NCBI GenBank assembly: GCA_026987255.1
Contig: JALSNA010000308.1
Coordinates: 1 to 10,084, forward strand
DNA: 10,084 bases
Reading direction: 5' to 3'
Source: Hyphomicrobiales bacterium
GTDB lineage: Bacteria > Pseudomonadota > Alphaproteobacteria > Rhizobiales > Aestuariivirgaceae
The translations under genes and the position numbers were made by a program. The notes below the pieces were generated by a model that did no database searches, was not told where the DNA came from, and was given only the letters and a program-made list of their open reading frames with translations. How positions within the stretch are numbered: position 1 is the stretch's first letter; each line of letters opens with the position of its first letter. This document shows positions 1 through 8,205 of this stretch, piece after piece.

Positions 1-2005
1 TGATGATCAAGGCGGCATCGTCGCGCGCCATGGCCAGCAATTCGCCGTGCAGGGCCAGATCGGCGAGCCGGAAGCGCGGCATGCCCGACTGGCGCGCACC
101 GAGCAGCTCGCCCGCGCCGCGCAGTTTCAGGTCGGCCTCGGCGATGATGAAACCGTCCTCGGTCTCGCGCAGGATCTTCAGCCGCTCGCGGGCGGTCTGC
201 GAAAGCGGGCCGCGATAGAGCAACAGGCAGGATGATGGCGCCTCACCCCGGCCCACCCGGCCGCGCAGCTGGTGCAGTTGCGCCAGGCCGAAGCGCTCGG
301 CGTTCTCGATGATCATGATGGTGGCTTCGGGCACGTCCACGCCCACCTCGACCACGGTCGTGGCCACCAGCACGGAAATGCGTCCGTCGCGAAAATCCGC
401 CATGACGGCATCGCGCGCCTCGCCCTTCATGCGCCCGTGCGCCAGCCCCACCTTGCCGGGCATGGCCTGCGCAAGGGTGGCGAAACGCTCTTCGGCCGAG
501 GTGAAGGTGCTCTGTTCGCTCTCCTCCACCAGGGGGCAGACCCAGTAGGCGCGCTGGCCGGCCGCCACGGCGCGCTTGAGCCGCCCGATCACCTCGTCCA
601 GCCGCTCCATGGGCGCCGCGGAAGTGGTCACCGGCTTGCGCCCGGCGGGTTTTTCCGTCAGCTGCGAGGATTCCATGTCGCCATAGAAGGTCAGGGCCAG
701 GGTGCGCGGGATGGGGGTTGCGGTCATGACCAGCAGATCCACGTGCCGGCCCTTGGCCTGCAGGGCCAGGCGCTGATGGACGCCGAAACGGTGCTGTTCG
801 TCCACCACCACGAGGCCCAGATCGCGAAAGCGCACGGTCTCCTGAAACAGCGCATGGGTGCCGATGACGATCTGGGCGGCGCCGGAGGCGATGTCCTCCA
901 GGATGGCGGCGCGCGCCTTGCCCTTGTCGCGGCCGGTGAGCAAGGCGGCCTTCAGGCCCGCCGCGGCGGCCAGCGGGGCAATGGACTTGAAATGCTGCCG
1001 CGCCAGAATGTCGGAAGGGGCCATGATGGCCGCCTGTGTTCCGGCCTCAACGGCGGCGGCCATGGCCAGCAGGGCGACGATGGTCTTGCCCGATCCGACA
1101 TCGCCTTGCAGCAGGCGCAGCATGCGCTCCGGGCGGGCCATGTCCGCGGCGATCTCTTCCAGAGCCTGGCGCTGGCTGGCGGTGAGGGAAAAGGGCAGGG
1201 CCTCCATGATCTTGCGGCGCAGCCCGCCGCTGCCCTGCAAGGATCGCCCCGCCTTGATCTTCATGCTGCGCCGCACCAGCGCCAGGGCCAGCTGATTGGC
1301 CAGAAGCTCGTCATAGGCCAGCCGCTGTCGGGCCGCTGAACCGGGCTGGAGGGCCTGGCGCTCGCTTGGGCGGTGCAGGGCGCGCAAGGCGGCGGCGAAG
1401 GCGGGCCAGCGGCGCTGGTCGATGAGCGCCTCATCCAGCCATTCGGGCAGATCGGGCAGCCGCTCGATGGCCTGGGCGGTGGCCTTGCCCAGCACCTTGC
1501 CTGATACCCCGGCGGTGAGCGGATAGACAGGCTCCAGCTTCGGCAGGGCGGCGAAATCGCGCGCGCTCACCACGTGATCGGGATGGGCGATCTGGGGGCG
1601 CTCATGGAACCATTCGATGCGCCCGGAGATGAAGCGCTCCTCGCCTTCGGGCAGGATCTTGCGGATGTAATCGCCATGGGCATGGAAGAACACCAGGGTG
1701 AGAAAGCCGGTGTCGTCGAAGACCTCCACCCGGTAGGGCACGCGCCTGTTGTGCGGCGGCGGCGGGGTGTGGCGGCCCACGGTGGCGCGGATGGTGACGA
1801 TGCCCTCTTGCGGCAGCGCGTTGATCTTGGGCATACCGGTGCGGTCGATGAGGGCATGGGGCAGATGAAAGAGCAAATCGATGACGCGCGCCCCGGCGCG
1901 CGGATCGCGGCCGGTCAGCCGCGCCAGGTTCTCGCTCAGGCGCGGGCCTATGCCCTTCAGGGAAGAGGCGGAGGCAAAGAGCGGATCGAGGTCGCAAGGG
2001 CGCAT
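1..2005 (-). CDS. recG: ATP-dependent DNA helicase RecG, 3' end cut by window edge
   Basis: Superfamily 2 helicase that regresses stalled replication forks and remodels branched DNA in the cytoplasm. Reading leftward from an ATG at 2005 gives 668 uninterrupted codons; known RecG proteins are roughly 680-700 residues, so only the last few tens are missing. The N-terminal wedge/OB region opens with a helix-hairpin-like SSLKGIGPRLSENLARL (about residues 14-30). The helicase core shows Walker A GDVGSGKT (301-308), MAPSDILARQH (328-338), the DEQH box (402-405), TATPIPRTLALT, then VVEVGVDVPEATIMIIENAE and the QLRGRVGRGE motif VI. The diagnostic RecG C-terminal block LRGAGELLGARQSG and FRLADL lies close to the left edge. 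GGAG sits 5 bases before the start. It is the third gene of a probable ubiH-cinA-recG operon, 34 bases after cinA. The motif set makes the identification secure. Confidence 0.97.
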   Translation of the reverse strand, partial: MRPCDLDPLFASASSLKGIGPRLSENLARLTGRDPRAGARVIDLLFHLPHALIDRTGMPKINALPQEGIVTIRATVGRHTPPPPHNRRVPYRVEVFDDTGFLTLVFFHAHGDYIRKILPEGEERFISGRIEWFHERPQIAHPDHVVSARDFAALPKLEPVYPLTAGVSGKVLGKATAQAIERLPDLPEWLDEALIDQRRWPAFAAALRALHRPSERQALQPGSAARQRLAYDELLANQLALALVRRSMKIKAGRSLQGSGGLRRKIMEALPFSLTASQRQALEEIAADMARPERMLRLLQGDVGSGKTIVALLAMAAAVEAGTQAAIMAPSDILARQHFKSIAPLAAAAGLKAALLTGRDKGKARAAILEDIASGAAQIVIGTHALFQETVRFRDLGLVVVDEQHRFGVHQRLALQAKGRHVDLLVMTATPIPRTLALTFYGDMESSQLTEKPAGRKPVTTSAAPMERLDEVIGRLKRAVAAGQRAYWVCPLVEESEQSTFTSAEERFATLAQAMPGKVGLAHGRMKGEARDAVMADFRDGRISVLVATTVVEVGVDVPEATIMIIENAERFGLAQLHQLRGRVGRGEAPSSCLLLYRGPLSQTARERLKILRETEDGFIIAEADLKLRGAGELLGARQSGMPRFRLADLALHGELLAMARDDAALII

Positions 2006-2039
2006 GGATGCTCCGGTCTGGCAGCCGCGATGGCCCGGA

Positions 2040-2561
2040 TCAGGCGATGGCGGAGGGGTAGTTGCCGGCCATTTGCTGGCGCAGCAGGCCAAGGGCGGTG
2101 TGCATGGCCTGATAACGCACCTCGGCGCGGCCCGGATCGCCATAGTTGAAATGAATGGCCATGGTGGCGCCATCGCGCGCCGCGCAGGCGAAATGCACCA
2201 GGCCGACGGGCTTGTCCGGCGATCCGCCGCCCGGTCCGGCGATGCCGGTGATGGAAACCGCCAGATCGGCGCGCGAATGTTTCAAGGCGCCCTCCGCCAT
2301 GGCCCGCGCCACCTGCTCGGAGACCGCTCCGTGCTCCTCGATGAGCTCGCCCGGCACGCCCAGAAGCTCCATCTTGGCGCGGTTGGAATAGGTCACGAAG
2401 CCGCGCTCGAAAACCATGGAAGAGCCGGCCACGGAGGTCAGGGCGGCGGCCACCAGCCCGCCGGTGCAGCTTTCTGCGGTGGCGATCATCAAACCGCTTT
2501 CACGCGCCATGTCGAGGGTGTCCTTGACCTGCAGAACGGTTTCACGGTCGAAATTGTGCAT
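2040..2561 (-). CDS. pncC: CinA C-terminal domain protein, nicotinamide-nucleotide amidohydrolase (PncC type)
   Basis: A 173-residue protein that is the whole CinA C-terminal domain standing alone, without the N-terminal MoCF-like (COG1058) half found in full-length CinA. Members deamidate nicotinamide mononucleotide to nicotinate mononucleotide in pyridine-nucleotide recycling. Visible family motifs are AESCTGG (29-35, with the presumed nucleophilic Ser31), GFVTYSNRAK (54-63), GAVSE (78-82), and ITGIAGPGGG followed by KPVG (104-120). The ATG at 2561 has AGGAG about 7 bases upstream on the minus strand. It starts 24 bases after the ubiH-like gene stops and ends 34 bases before recG, so co-transcription is likely. 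Family assignment is firm; the enzymatic activity is inferred from characterised homologues. Such genes are often annotated cinA. Confidence 0.93.
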   Translation of the reverse strand: MHNFDRETVLQVKDTLDMARESGLMIATAESCTGGLVAAALTSVAGSSMVFERGFVTYSNRAKMELLGVPGELIEEHGAVSEQVARAMAEGALKHSRADLAVSITGIAGPGGGSPDKPVGLVHFACAARDGATMAIHFNYGDPGRAEVRYQAMHTALGLLRQQMAGNYPSAIA

Positions 2562-2585
2562 GGCAGTTCTCCTGGGCGGTGGGCG

Positions 2586-3833
2586 TCAGGCCGGGGTGTC
2601 CTGGCGGGATTCGTCTTCGCGCATGATGCGTGGCAGGTGCGCTTCGGAAGGGGCCAGGCCCTGGCGCATGACAAGATCGCGCAGCCAGGGAATGGCCCCG
2701 GCCAGGGCGATGCCGGAGGCGCGCAGGGCCTGCAGGGGGGCAAAATTGCTCAGCAGGGCGCTGTTGACCAGATGAATGGCCGCCTTGCGCGGGAAGATGT
2801 CGCGCCGCCGGATGCGGTCGTATTCGTCCATGATGGCGGCGCTTCCGATGTCGTCGCCAAAGGCGAAGGCGTCCGCCGCCAGCTCGGCGGCCAGGGCGGC
2901 ATCGCGCAGGCTCATGTTCAGCCCCTGCGCGCCGATGGGCGGCACCGCGTGGGCGGCCTCTCCGGCCAGGATGATGCGCTCCTTAGCGTAGCTGACCGCG
3001 CTCATGGTCTGCATGGGAAAGCTCTTCAGCTGCGTGGGATCGGAGATTTTCCCCAGCTCGCCGTGGCTTTCCATCTGGATGCGCCGCGCCAGCTTCTGTG
3101 GGCCCAGCTCCATGATGGCGCGGGCGCGCCCGGGGCGCACCATCCACACCAGCGAGGAGCGGTCCTGCGGCATGGGCACGGTGGTGAAGGGGCCCTGATC
3201 CTTGTGGTATTCGGTGGACATGTCGCCATGGGCGGCGGAATGGGAGAAGAAACAGCCCAGGGCCACCTGGTCGTAATCGTGGGTGAGCATGTGAAAGCCC
3301 GCCGTCTGACGGATGCGCGAGGCGCGCCCGTCGGCGGCGATGACGAGGGGGGCGGCCATGTCCTCGCCGCTGTCCAGACGCAGGCGGGCCAGATCGCGCC
3401 GCTCACCGGCCACGCCGGTGGCCGAGGCGGTGATGAACTCCACTGCGGCCGCCTTTGCCCTTTCGGCCAGGGCCGGGTGCAGATCCTCCAAAGGGATGTT
3501 CCAGCCGAAGGCTTCCCAGCCGGCGTCGCGCGCATCGAAGGTCACGGACGGGGCGGAGAAGATGCCGCCGGTGTCATCCACCAGCCGCAGCTTGACCAGA
3601 GGATTCGATCTGGCGCGCAGCTCCTCGCCGAAAATGCCCAGCGCCTCGAGCAGCCGGATGGAGGGGCGCATCAGGGCGATGGTGCGCGGATCGCGGCGCT
3701 TGGCGAAAGGATCGAGCGGGCCGGTGATGATGGCCGTCTTCATTCCCGCATCGGCGCACAGGGCCGCCGCCGCCAGCCCCGCCGGGCCCGCGCCGGAAAC
3801 GATGACATCGAAATCGCCCGCATGTCTGCTCAT
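2586..3833 (-). CDS. UbiH/UbiF/COQ6-family FAD-dependent monooxygenase
   Basis: A 415-residue flavoprotein of the class A monooxygenases that hydroxylate the ring of ubiquinone precursors using NAD(P)H and O2. The N-terminal Rossmann FAD site is [11 protein letters not shown] (9-19), followed by the family signature [20 protein letters not shown] (47-66). The middle DG motif is ADGRASRIR (167-175), and the second FAD motif is [22 protein letters not shown] (290-311), with Glu in place of the more common Asp. I chose the ATG at 3833 because an AAGGGG run lies about 7 bases upstream and the Rossmann strand begins almost at once. A TTG at 3875 would add 14 residues with no family resemblance. 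It is first in the ubiH-cinA-recG gene run and divergent from icd. Which ring position is hydroxylated (UbiH, UbiF, UbiI, UbiL or UbiM type) cannot be decided from sequence, so no symbol is given. Confidence 0.9.
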   Translation of the reverse strand: MSRHAGDFDVIVSGAGPAGLAAAALCADAGMKTAIITGPLDPFAKRRDPRTIALMRPSIRLLEALGIFGEELRARSNPLVKLRLVDDTGGIFSAPSVTFDARDAGWEAFGWNIPLEDLHPALAERAKAAAVEFITASATGVAGERRDLARLRLDSGEDMAAPLVIAADGRASRIRQTAGFHMLTHDYDQVALGCFFSHSAAHGDMSTEYHKDQGPFTTVPMPQDRSSLVWMVRPGRARAIMELGPQKLARRIQMESHGELGKISDPTQLKSFPMQTMSAVSYAKERIILAGEAAHAVPPIGAQGLNMSLRDAALAAELAADAFAFGDDIGSAAIMDEYDRIRRRDIFPRKAAIHLVNSALLSNFAPLQALRASGIALAGAIPWLRDLVMRQGLAPSEAHLPRIMREDESRQDTPA

Positions 3834-4045
3834 CTGCCTGCCCCTTTTTGCGGCTCGCCATGATGCCTTCAGCAATAGCAGGGGGCAGGGCGGGGGTCAA
3901 AGCGGCAAAGGGTCTGGTGTTCCTGCTTCCATGGCGGGGGCTTGGCCAAGGGTATGGCTTTTCTGGCAGGTCAAATTGCTTTATGAGCTTGCATCAAGGG
4001 GCGGCCGGGCCGCTTCGCAACAGTGTCAGGGAAAAGAGGTTCCGA
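3834..4045. other. divergent intergenic region between the ubiH-like gene and icd
   Basis: These 212 bases must carry promoters for both the leftward ubiH-cinA-recG genes and the rightward icd. It holds a perfect 10-base palindrome CTTGGCCAAG (3941-3950), which could be an operator, and a short GC-rich hairpin GCGGC-CGG-GCCGC (4001-4013) that would lie in the icd leader. I found no convincing -35/-10 pair for icd. Open frames crossing this region look like codon-bias extensions of the neighbouring genes, not separate genes. Confidence 0.5.
3872..3900 (-). promoter_or_regulatory. candidate sigma-70 promoter for the ubiH-cinA-recG operon
   Basis: On the minus strand TTGACC (3900-3895) is followed after 17 bases by TATTGC (3877-3872). 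The first hexamer matches five of six bases of the -35 consensus and the spacing is ideal, but the -10 matches only three of six. Transcription would begin near 3865, giving a leader of about 30 bases before the ATG at 3833. This is a by-eye match in GC-rich DNA and remains tentative. Confidence 0.3.
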
Positions 4046-5269
4046 ATGGACAAGATCAAGGTGGAAAATCCGGTCGTCAACCTGGAAGGCGACGAGATGA
4101 CGCGCATCATCTGGGACATGATCATCGACAAGCTGATCCTGCCCTATCTGGATGTCAACCTCTTGACCTTCGATCTGTCCATCGAGAACCGCGACGCCAC
4201 CGATGACCAGGTGACCATCGATGCCGCCCTGGCCATCAAGGAGCATGGCGTGGGCATCAAGTGCGCCACCATCACCCCGGACGAGGCAAGGGTTGAGGAG
4301 TTCGGGCTGAAAAAGATGTGGCGCTCGCCCAATGGCACCATCCGCAACATCCTGGGCGGGGTGGTCTTTCGCGCTCCCATCGTGTGCCGCAACATCCCGC
4401 GCCTGGTGCCGGGCTGGACCAGGCCCATCGTCATCGGCCGCCATGCCTATGGCGACCAGTACAGGGCGCAGGATTTCCGCGTCCCGGAGGGGCCGGGCAC
4501 CCTGACCATCTCCTGGAAAGGCGAGAACGGCGAGACCATCGAGCGCGACATTCACACCTTCACGGTGCAAGATGGCGGCGGCGTGGCCCTGGGCATGTTC
4601 AACACCGAAAAATCCATCCGCGATTTCGCCAGGGCCTGCTTCAACTATGCGCTGGACATGAAGTGGCCGCTCTATCTGTCCACCAAGAACACCATCCTGA
4701 AAGCCTATGACGGGCGCTTCAAGGACATCTTCGCCGAAACCTACGAGAGCGAGTTCAAGGACAGGTTCGACGAGCTTGGCCTGACCTACGAGCACCGGCT
4801 GATCGATGACATGGTGGCGGCGGCGCTGAAATGGTCCGGCGGTTTCGTCTGGGCGTGCAAGAACTACGATGGCGACGTGCAGTCCGACATTGTCGCCCAG
4901 GGTTTCGGCTCCCTGGGGCTGATGACCTCCGTGCTGCTCACCCCCGACGGGCGCACCATGGAGGCCGAGGCCGCCCATGGCACCGTGACCCGCCATTACC
5001 GCCTGCACCAGCAGGGCAAGGAGACCTCCACCAACTCCACCGCCTCCATCTTCGCCTGGACGCGCGGCCTGGCCCATCGCGGCAAGCTCGATGACAACCA
5101 GGCGCTGATCGATTTCGCCCAGACGCTGGAAAAGGTGGTGGTGGATACCATCGAATCGGGCTTCATGACCAAGGATCTGGCCATTCTCATCGGCCCGGAG
5201 CAGAAATGGCTGACCACCCAAGGCTATCTGGAAAAGATCGACGAAAACCTGCAAAAGGCCATGGCCTGA
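4046..5269 (+). CDS. icd: NADP-dependent isocitrate dehydrogenase, eukaryote-like type
   Basis: A 407-residue cytoplasmic enzyme of the citric acid cycle that oxidises isocitrate to 2-oxoglutarate and CO2 while making NADPH. It belongs to the subfamily shared by alphaproteobacteria and eukaryotic IDH1/IDH2, not the E. coli Icd type. Substrate residues align with human IDH1 numbering: the SPNGTIR loop (94-100), Arg109, Arg132 in GRHAYGDQ and Tyr139. Lys214 in LSTKNT and the metal-binding aspartates in RLIDDM (251-256) and NYDGDVQSD (273-281) follow with a two-residue offset. HGTVTRHYR (311-319) carries the Arg-His pair that reads the NADP phosphate. The ATG at 4046 has AAGAGG just upstream and matches the usual family N-terminus; the open frame extends further left to 3848 but that part is unlike any IDH. 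Transcription is monocistronic, bounded by a divergent neighbour and a strong terminator. Confidence 0.98.
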   Translation: MDKIKVENPVVNLEGDEMTRIIWDMIIDKLILPYLDVNLLTFDLSIENRDATDDQVTIDAALAIKEHGVGIKCATITPDEARVEEFGLKKMWRSPNGTIRNILGGVVFRAPIVCRNIPRLVPGWTRPIVIGRHAYGDQYRAQDFRVPEGPGTLTISWKGENGETIERDIHTFTVQDGGGVALGMFNTEKSIRDFARACFNYALDMKWPLYLSTKNTILKAYDGRFKDIFAETYESEFKDRFDELGLTYEHRLIDDMVAAALKWSGGFVWACKNYDGDVQSDIVAQGFGSLGLMTSVLLTPDGRTMEAEAAHGTVTRHYRLHQQGKETSTNSTASIFAWTRGLAHRGKLDDNQALIDFAQTLEKVVVDTIESGFMTKDLAILIGPEQKWLTTQGYLEKIDENLQKAMA

Positions 5270-5290
5270 ACAGACCTTGGTGGAAGATGA

Positions 5291-5319
5291 AAACCGGGCC
5301 CTTGCGGGTCCGGTTTTTT
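5291..5319 (+). terminator. intrinsic (rho-independent) terminator of icd
   Basis: A 9-bp stem ACCGGGCCC (5293-5301) pairs with GGGTCCGGT (5306-5314) around a TTGC loop, with one G-T wobble. The stem is preceded by an A run and followed at once by six T bases (5314-5319). It begins about 20 bases after the icd stop and separates icd from the downstream secreted-protein gene. Confidence 0.93.
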
Positions 5320-5432
5320 GTTGCCGCAATGGAGGCGGGGCGTTTTTCCGCAGGTGTTACAGGCCTGTTGCAAAGGGGGCCTAGAGAGGCTTGAGCGGAT
5401 CAAGACTTTTCATTCCAGATGAGGATGACGCC

Positions 5433-6749
5433 ATGAAACTCTCACATCTTGCCGGCGTTCTGATTTCGGCTGTTTGCCTCACCGGCCCTGCGCTTGCCGG
5501 GCCCAGGGCGGTATTCTATGCCCTGCCGGATCTGTCCATGGGACAGGTGTCATTTCCCGGCGGCAAGACCCTCGATGTCAGCCTCGGCATTGGCTCCAGC
5601 GCCTATCACAGGCCATCGGACGCTCCCGACGTTTTCTATGCCATGAGTGACCGGGGCCCCAACATCAAGTGCAAAAGTGCGAAGGAAACCACCGGCCTTG
5701 ATGTCAATGTCATGTGCCAGGGCGATAAGAAATCCAAGATTTTTCCCATGCCGGATTTTCAGCCCGTTATCGTGAAGCTGAAGCTGAAGGACGGCAAGGC
5801 GGAGATCGTGGAGACCATCAAGCTGAAGGGGGCCTCCGGCAAGCCCATGACCGGGCTGACCAATGGCCTGACGGTGACGACGACGGAAAAATCCTATTCC
5901 AACACCGGCAAGCTTTTGCCGTTCACGCCCAACGGGCTGGATACCGAGGCCCTGGTGCGGCTCAAGGACGGGACTTTCTGGATCGGTGAGGAATATGGCG
6001 CCTCGCTGGCCCATGTCTCTGCCGATGGCCGGGTTCTGGAGCGTCTCGTGCCCAAGGGCCTTCAGGCCGATCTTGCGGGGGCGGATTATGAGGTCAAGGG
6101 CGTCCTGCCGGCCATCATCATGAAGCGCAAGCTCAATCGCGGCATCGAATCCCTGGCGGTCTCGCCGGATGAGAAATATCTTTATTTCGCCATGCAAAGC
6201 CCCCTGGCCAACCCGGATGTCAAGGCCTACAAATCCTCCGCCAATGTCCGCCTGTTCAAGTTCGACCGGGAAAAGGGCCAGGTCGTGGGTGAATGGCTCT
6301 ATGTGCTGGATGCGCCGGAGACCTTCATCAAGGACAACCTGAAAAAGAAGCGCAAGCCCAAGCACGTCAAGGTCTCGGAAATGGTTGCCCTGGGGCCGGA
6401 CAAGCTGCTCGTTCTGGAGCGCATCTCCAGGACCACCAAGTTCTATGCCATCGACCTGAGCAAGGCGCGCAAGGTGCCCGCCATGTTCGACGATCCGGCC
6501 CACAGGCCGACCCTGGCCAATACGAAACCGCAGGATTTCCAGGCCCTGGGGCTGGAGCCCTTGCGCAAGCATCTGGTTCTGAATACCGATGTCTTTGCCA
6601 AGGCGCCGGGCAAGATCGAATCCATCGCCTTGCTGAACGATCACGAGATGGTCTTGCTCAATGACAATGATTTCGGCCTGTGGGGGGCCACGACCAAAGT
6701 CATGAAAGTCAGCTTCGACAAGCCGATTGCGCAAATCGCCGGGTTCTGA
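5433..6749 (+). CDS. secreted phytase-like esterase family protein (PF13449 type)
   Basis: A 438-residue exported protein. Residues 1-22 form a signal peptide (MKLSH, hydrophobic core, then GPALA before the likely cut at GPRAV). The mature part resembles the 'esterase-like activity of phytase' family, a predicted beta-propeller fold. Recognisable blocks are FYAMSDRGPN (68-77), NGLDTEALVRLKDG then FWIGEEYGAS (167-191), RGIESLAVSPDEKYLYFAMQ (236-255), EMVALGPDKLLVLER (316-330) and KIESIALLNDHEMVLLNDND (394-413). Substrate is unknown; phosphate-ester hydrolysis is only a family-based guess. The ATG at 5433 has GAGG 8 bases upstream; a TTG at 5391 would bury the signal peptide. It stands alone between the icd terminator and a convergent permease gene. 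Unusually for such GC-rich DNA it is rich in lysine (45 of 438), including a KKKRKPK cluster at 304-310. Two cysteines (80 and 95) remain after signal cleavage and could form a disulfide. Confidence 0.85.
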   Translation: MKLSHLAGVLISAVCLTGPALAGPRAVFYALPDLSMGQVSFPGGKTLDVSLGIGSSAYHRPSDAPDVFYAMSDRGPNIKCKSAKETTGLDVNVMCQGDKKSKIFPMPDFQPVIVKLKLKDGKAEIVETIKLKGASGKPMTGLTNGLTVTTTEKSYSNTGKLLPFTPNGLDTEALVRLKDGTFWIGEEYGASLAHVSADGRVLERLVPKGLQADLAGADYEVKGVLPAIIMKRKLNRGIESLAVSPDEKYLYFAMQSPLANPDVKAYKSSANVRLFKFDREKGQVVGEWLYVLDAPETFIKDNLKKKRKPKHVKVSEMVALGPDKLLVLERISRTTKFYAIDLSKARKVPAMFDDPAHRPTLANTKPQDFQALGLEPLRKHLVLNTDVFAKAPGKIESIALLNDHEMVLLNDNDFGLWGATTKVMKVSFDKPIAQIAGF

Positions 6750-6758
6750 TCCAACCCA

Positions 6759-6806
6759 CCCTTGCCAACCACCCGTAGTGTCCCATGACCTGGATGGTTG
6801 GCAGGG
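6759..6806. repeat. long imperfect inverted repeat in convergent intergenic gap
   Basis: The left arm (6759-6773) and right arm (6792-6806) share a perfect 9-bp core, TGCCAACCA against TGGTTGGCA, extended by three pairs outside and two inside across single-base bulges, for about 14 pairs around an 18-base loop. It lies 9 bases after the stop of the esterase-like gene and 109 bases beyond the stop of the convergent permease gene. No T run follows on either strand, so it is not a classic intrinsic terminator. It could stabilise mRNA ends or aid termination for either convergent gene. Confidence 0.5.
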
Positions 6807-6914
6807 GGCAAGGATGGATGTGCAAGCGTTTTTCAAGGCTCCCCTGGTTTTTGGATGGCCAAGGCTTGCCCTGGGAGCGGGCCGCCATCCCTGCCGGTGT
6901 CCCCGCGCCCAAAG

Positions 6915-8201
6915 TCACTCCTTGCGGCCATAAATCCAGGCGGGAATGCCAGCTGCCACGTAGATGGCGGTGACGGCGGCCAGGGTCAGCGGCTTGTCCG
7001 TTGCCAGATGGATGATCAGCAGGATGACGGTGGTGCTCATCAGCCCGATCCCGGCGGCTATGGCCCAGGGCTTGGAGCCGGTCTCGTGACGCAGCCGCCA
7101 GTTGGCCACCGAAACGCCGATGGAGACCAGCAGGAAGGTCATGGAGGAGAACGAGGCGATGACCTCCAGCCCGCCGAGAATGGTGAAGGCTCCGCCCAGA
7201 AAGATCAGCGTGATGGTCGCCAGCCAGGGGACATTGTCGGCGTTGCGCGCCGAAAGATAGGCCGGCATGTGCTTCTTGGCCGCCATTTCCGCCATCATGC
7301 GGGCGGACCCGAAGACGGTGGCGTTGATCGCCGAGGAGGTGGCCAGCAGGGCGGCGATGCCCACCATGATGACCCCGGCCTCGCCGAGCACCGGGCGGGC
7401 GGCCTCGGCCAGGGCATACTCCTCCGCCTGGATCAGGCGCGCCTCGGAGAGATTGCCGATGGCGACGATGGCCAGCAGGATGTAGATGGCCGAGGTGATG
7501 GCGATGGCTCCATAGATGCCGCGCGGGATATTCTTCTCCGGCTGGCGCGTCTCGCTGATGGTATTGGTGATCAGCTGGAAGCCCTCGAAGGCCACGAAGA
7601 TCAGCGCTCCGGCCATGAACACCGAGGCGCCGCCCTTGTCGAACAGCGGCAGCAGGTTGTGGGCCGAAGCGCTCTTGATCCCGGCAAGGGCGAAGACCGC
7701 CAGGATGAGGATCTTGGCATAGACCACCAGATCCTCGGTGTGGCCGGTTGTGCGCGCGCCGCGCAGATTCACCAGCAGGAAGAAGATCAGAACCGCCCCG
7801 GAGAGGGCCATGCGGATGACGGGATCGCCCGATTTGCCGATGAGGTCGGCCCCATAGGCCCCGAAGGTGAAGGCATAGAGCGCCAGGGTGCCCACATAGC
7901 CGATGGTCACCGTCCAGCCGGTGATGGTGGAGATTTCCGGATTGTCCGGAAAGGCGCGCAGCAGGTAGATGTAGCTGGCCCCGTCATTGCGGTAGGTCAG
8001 CGCCAGGCGGATATAGGAATAGCCGGCGAAAAAGGCCACCATGGAGCCGATGAGAAAGGCAAAGGGCGCGGCATGGCCGGTGATGGAGACGGCCAGCCCC
8101 AGCATGGAGAAGATGCCGCCGCCGATCATGCCGCCAACGCCGATGGCGATCAGCTCCAGCAGGCCCAGAGCCTTCTTGCGGTGGGAAGGAGTTTCGGACA
8201 T
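6915..8201 (-). CDS. APC-superfamily amino acid permease
   Basis: A 428-residue polytopic inner-membrane protein with about twelve hydrophobic segments, the usual APC length and topology. The first segment has the unwound-helix glycine motif GGMIGGGIF (23-31) that forms the substrate site in this fold. The sixth-segment region reads FVAFEGFQLITN, followed by the conserved cytoplasmic ETRQPEKNIPRGI (217-229). The eighth has ATSSAINATVFGSARMM (287-303). Transport of an amino acid or related amine by proton-coupled symport or exchange is the family norm; the specific substrate cannot be read from sequence. It starts 4 bases after the stop of the sigma-factor-like gene, so its ribosome-binding site (AAGG about 10 bases before the ATG) lies inside that gene and the two are very probably translated from one message. 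No intrinsic terminator was found downstream. Confidence 0.92.
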   Translation of the reverse strand: MSETPSHRKKALGLLELIAIGVGGMIGGGIFSMLGLAVSITGHAAPFAFLIGSMVAFFAGYSYIRLALTYRNDGASYIYLLRAFPDNPEISTITGWTVTIGYVGTLALYAFTFGAYGADLIGKSGDPVIRMALSGAVLIFFLLVNLRGARTTGHTEDLVVYAKILILAVFALAGIKSASAHNLLPLFDKGGASVFMAGALIFVAFEGFQLITNTISETRQPEKNIPRGIYGAIAITSAIYILLAIVAIGNLSEARLIQAEEYALAEAARPVLGEAGVIMVGIAALLATSSAINATVFGSARMMAEMAAKKHMPAYLSARNADNVPWLATITLIFLGGAFTILGGLEVIASFSSMTFLLVSIGVSVANWRLRHETGSKPWAIAAGIGLMSTTVILLIIHLATDKPLTLAAVTAIYVAAGIPAWIYGRKE

Positions 8202-8205
8202 GGGA

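Noticed and set aside
291..306. Possible loss of a catalytic residue in the ubiH-like protein (GEAAH in place of GDAAH; positions given are residues)
   Set aside because: Glu at this place is, to my knowledge, common in alphaproteobacterial members, and the rest of the FAD motif is intact.
272..1339. A 355-codon plus-strand open frame at the left end
   Set aside because: It is antisense to the RecG helicase core, whose motifs are unmistakable on the minus strand.
1881..3863. A 660-codon plus-strand open frame across cinA and the ubiH-like gene
   Set aside because: It lies antisense to two genes with clear family motifs and its translation is low-complexity Gly/Ala/Arg/His. It is a codon-bias shadow of GC-rich genes.
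3971..5329. A 452-codon minus-strand open frame opposite icd
   Set aside because: It is the exact antisense of a highly conserved isocitrate dehydrogenase and also runs across the terminator; it is a shadow.
5550..6836. A 428-codon minus-strand open frame opposite the esterase-like gene
   Set aside because: It is antisense to a gene with signal peptide and family motifs, and it crosses the inverted repeat. Codon bias explains it.
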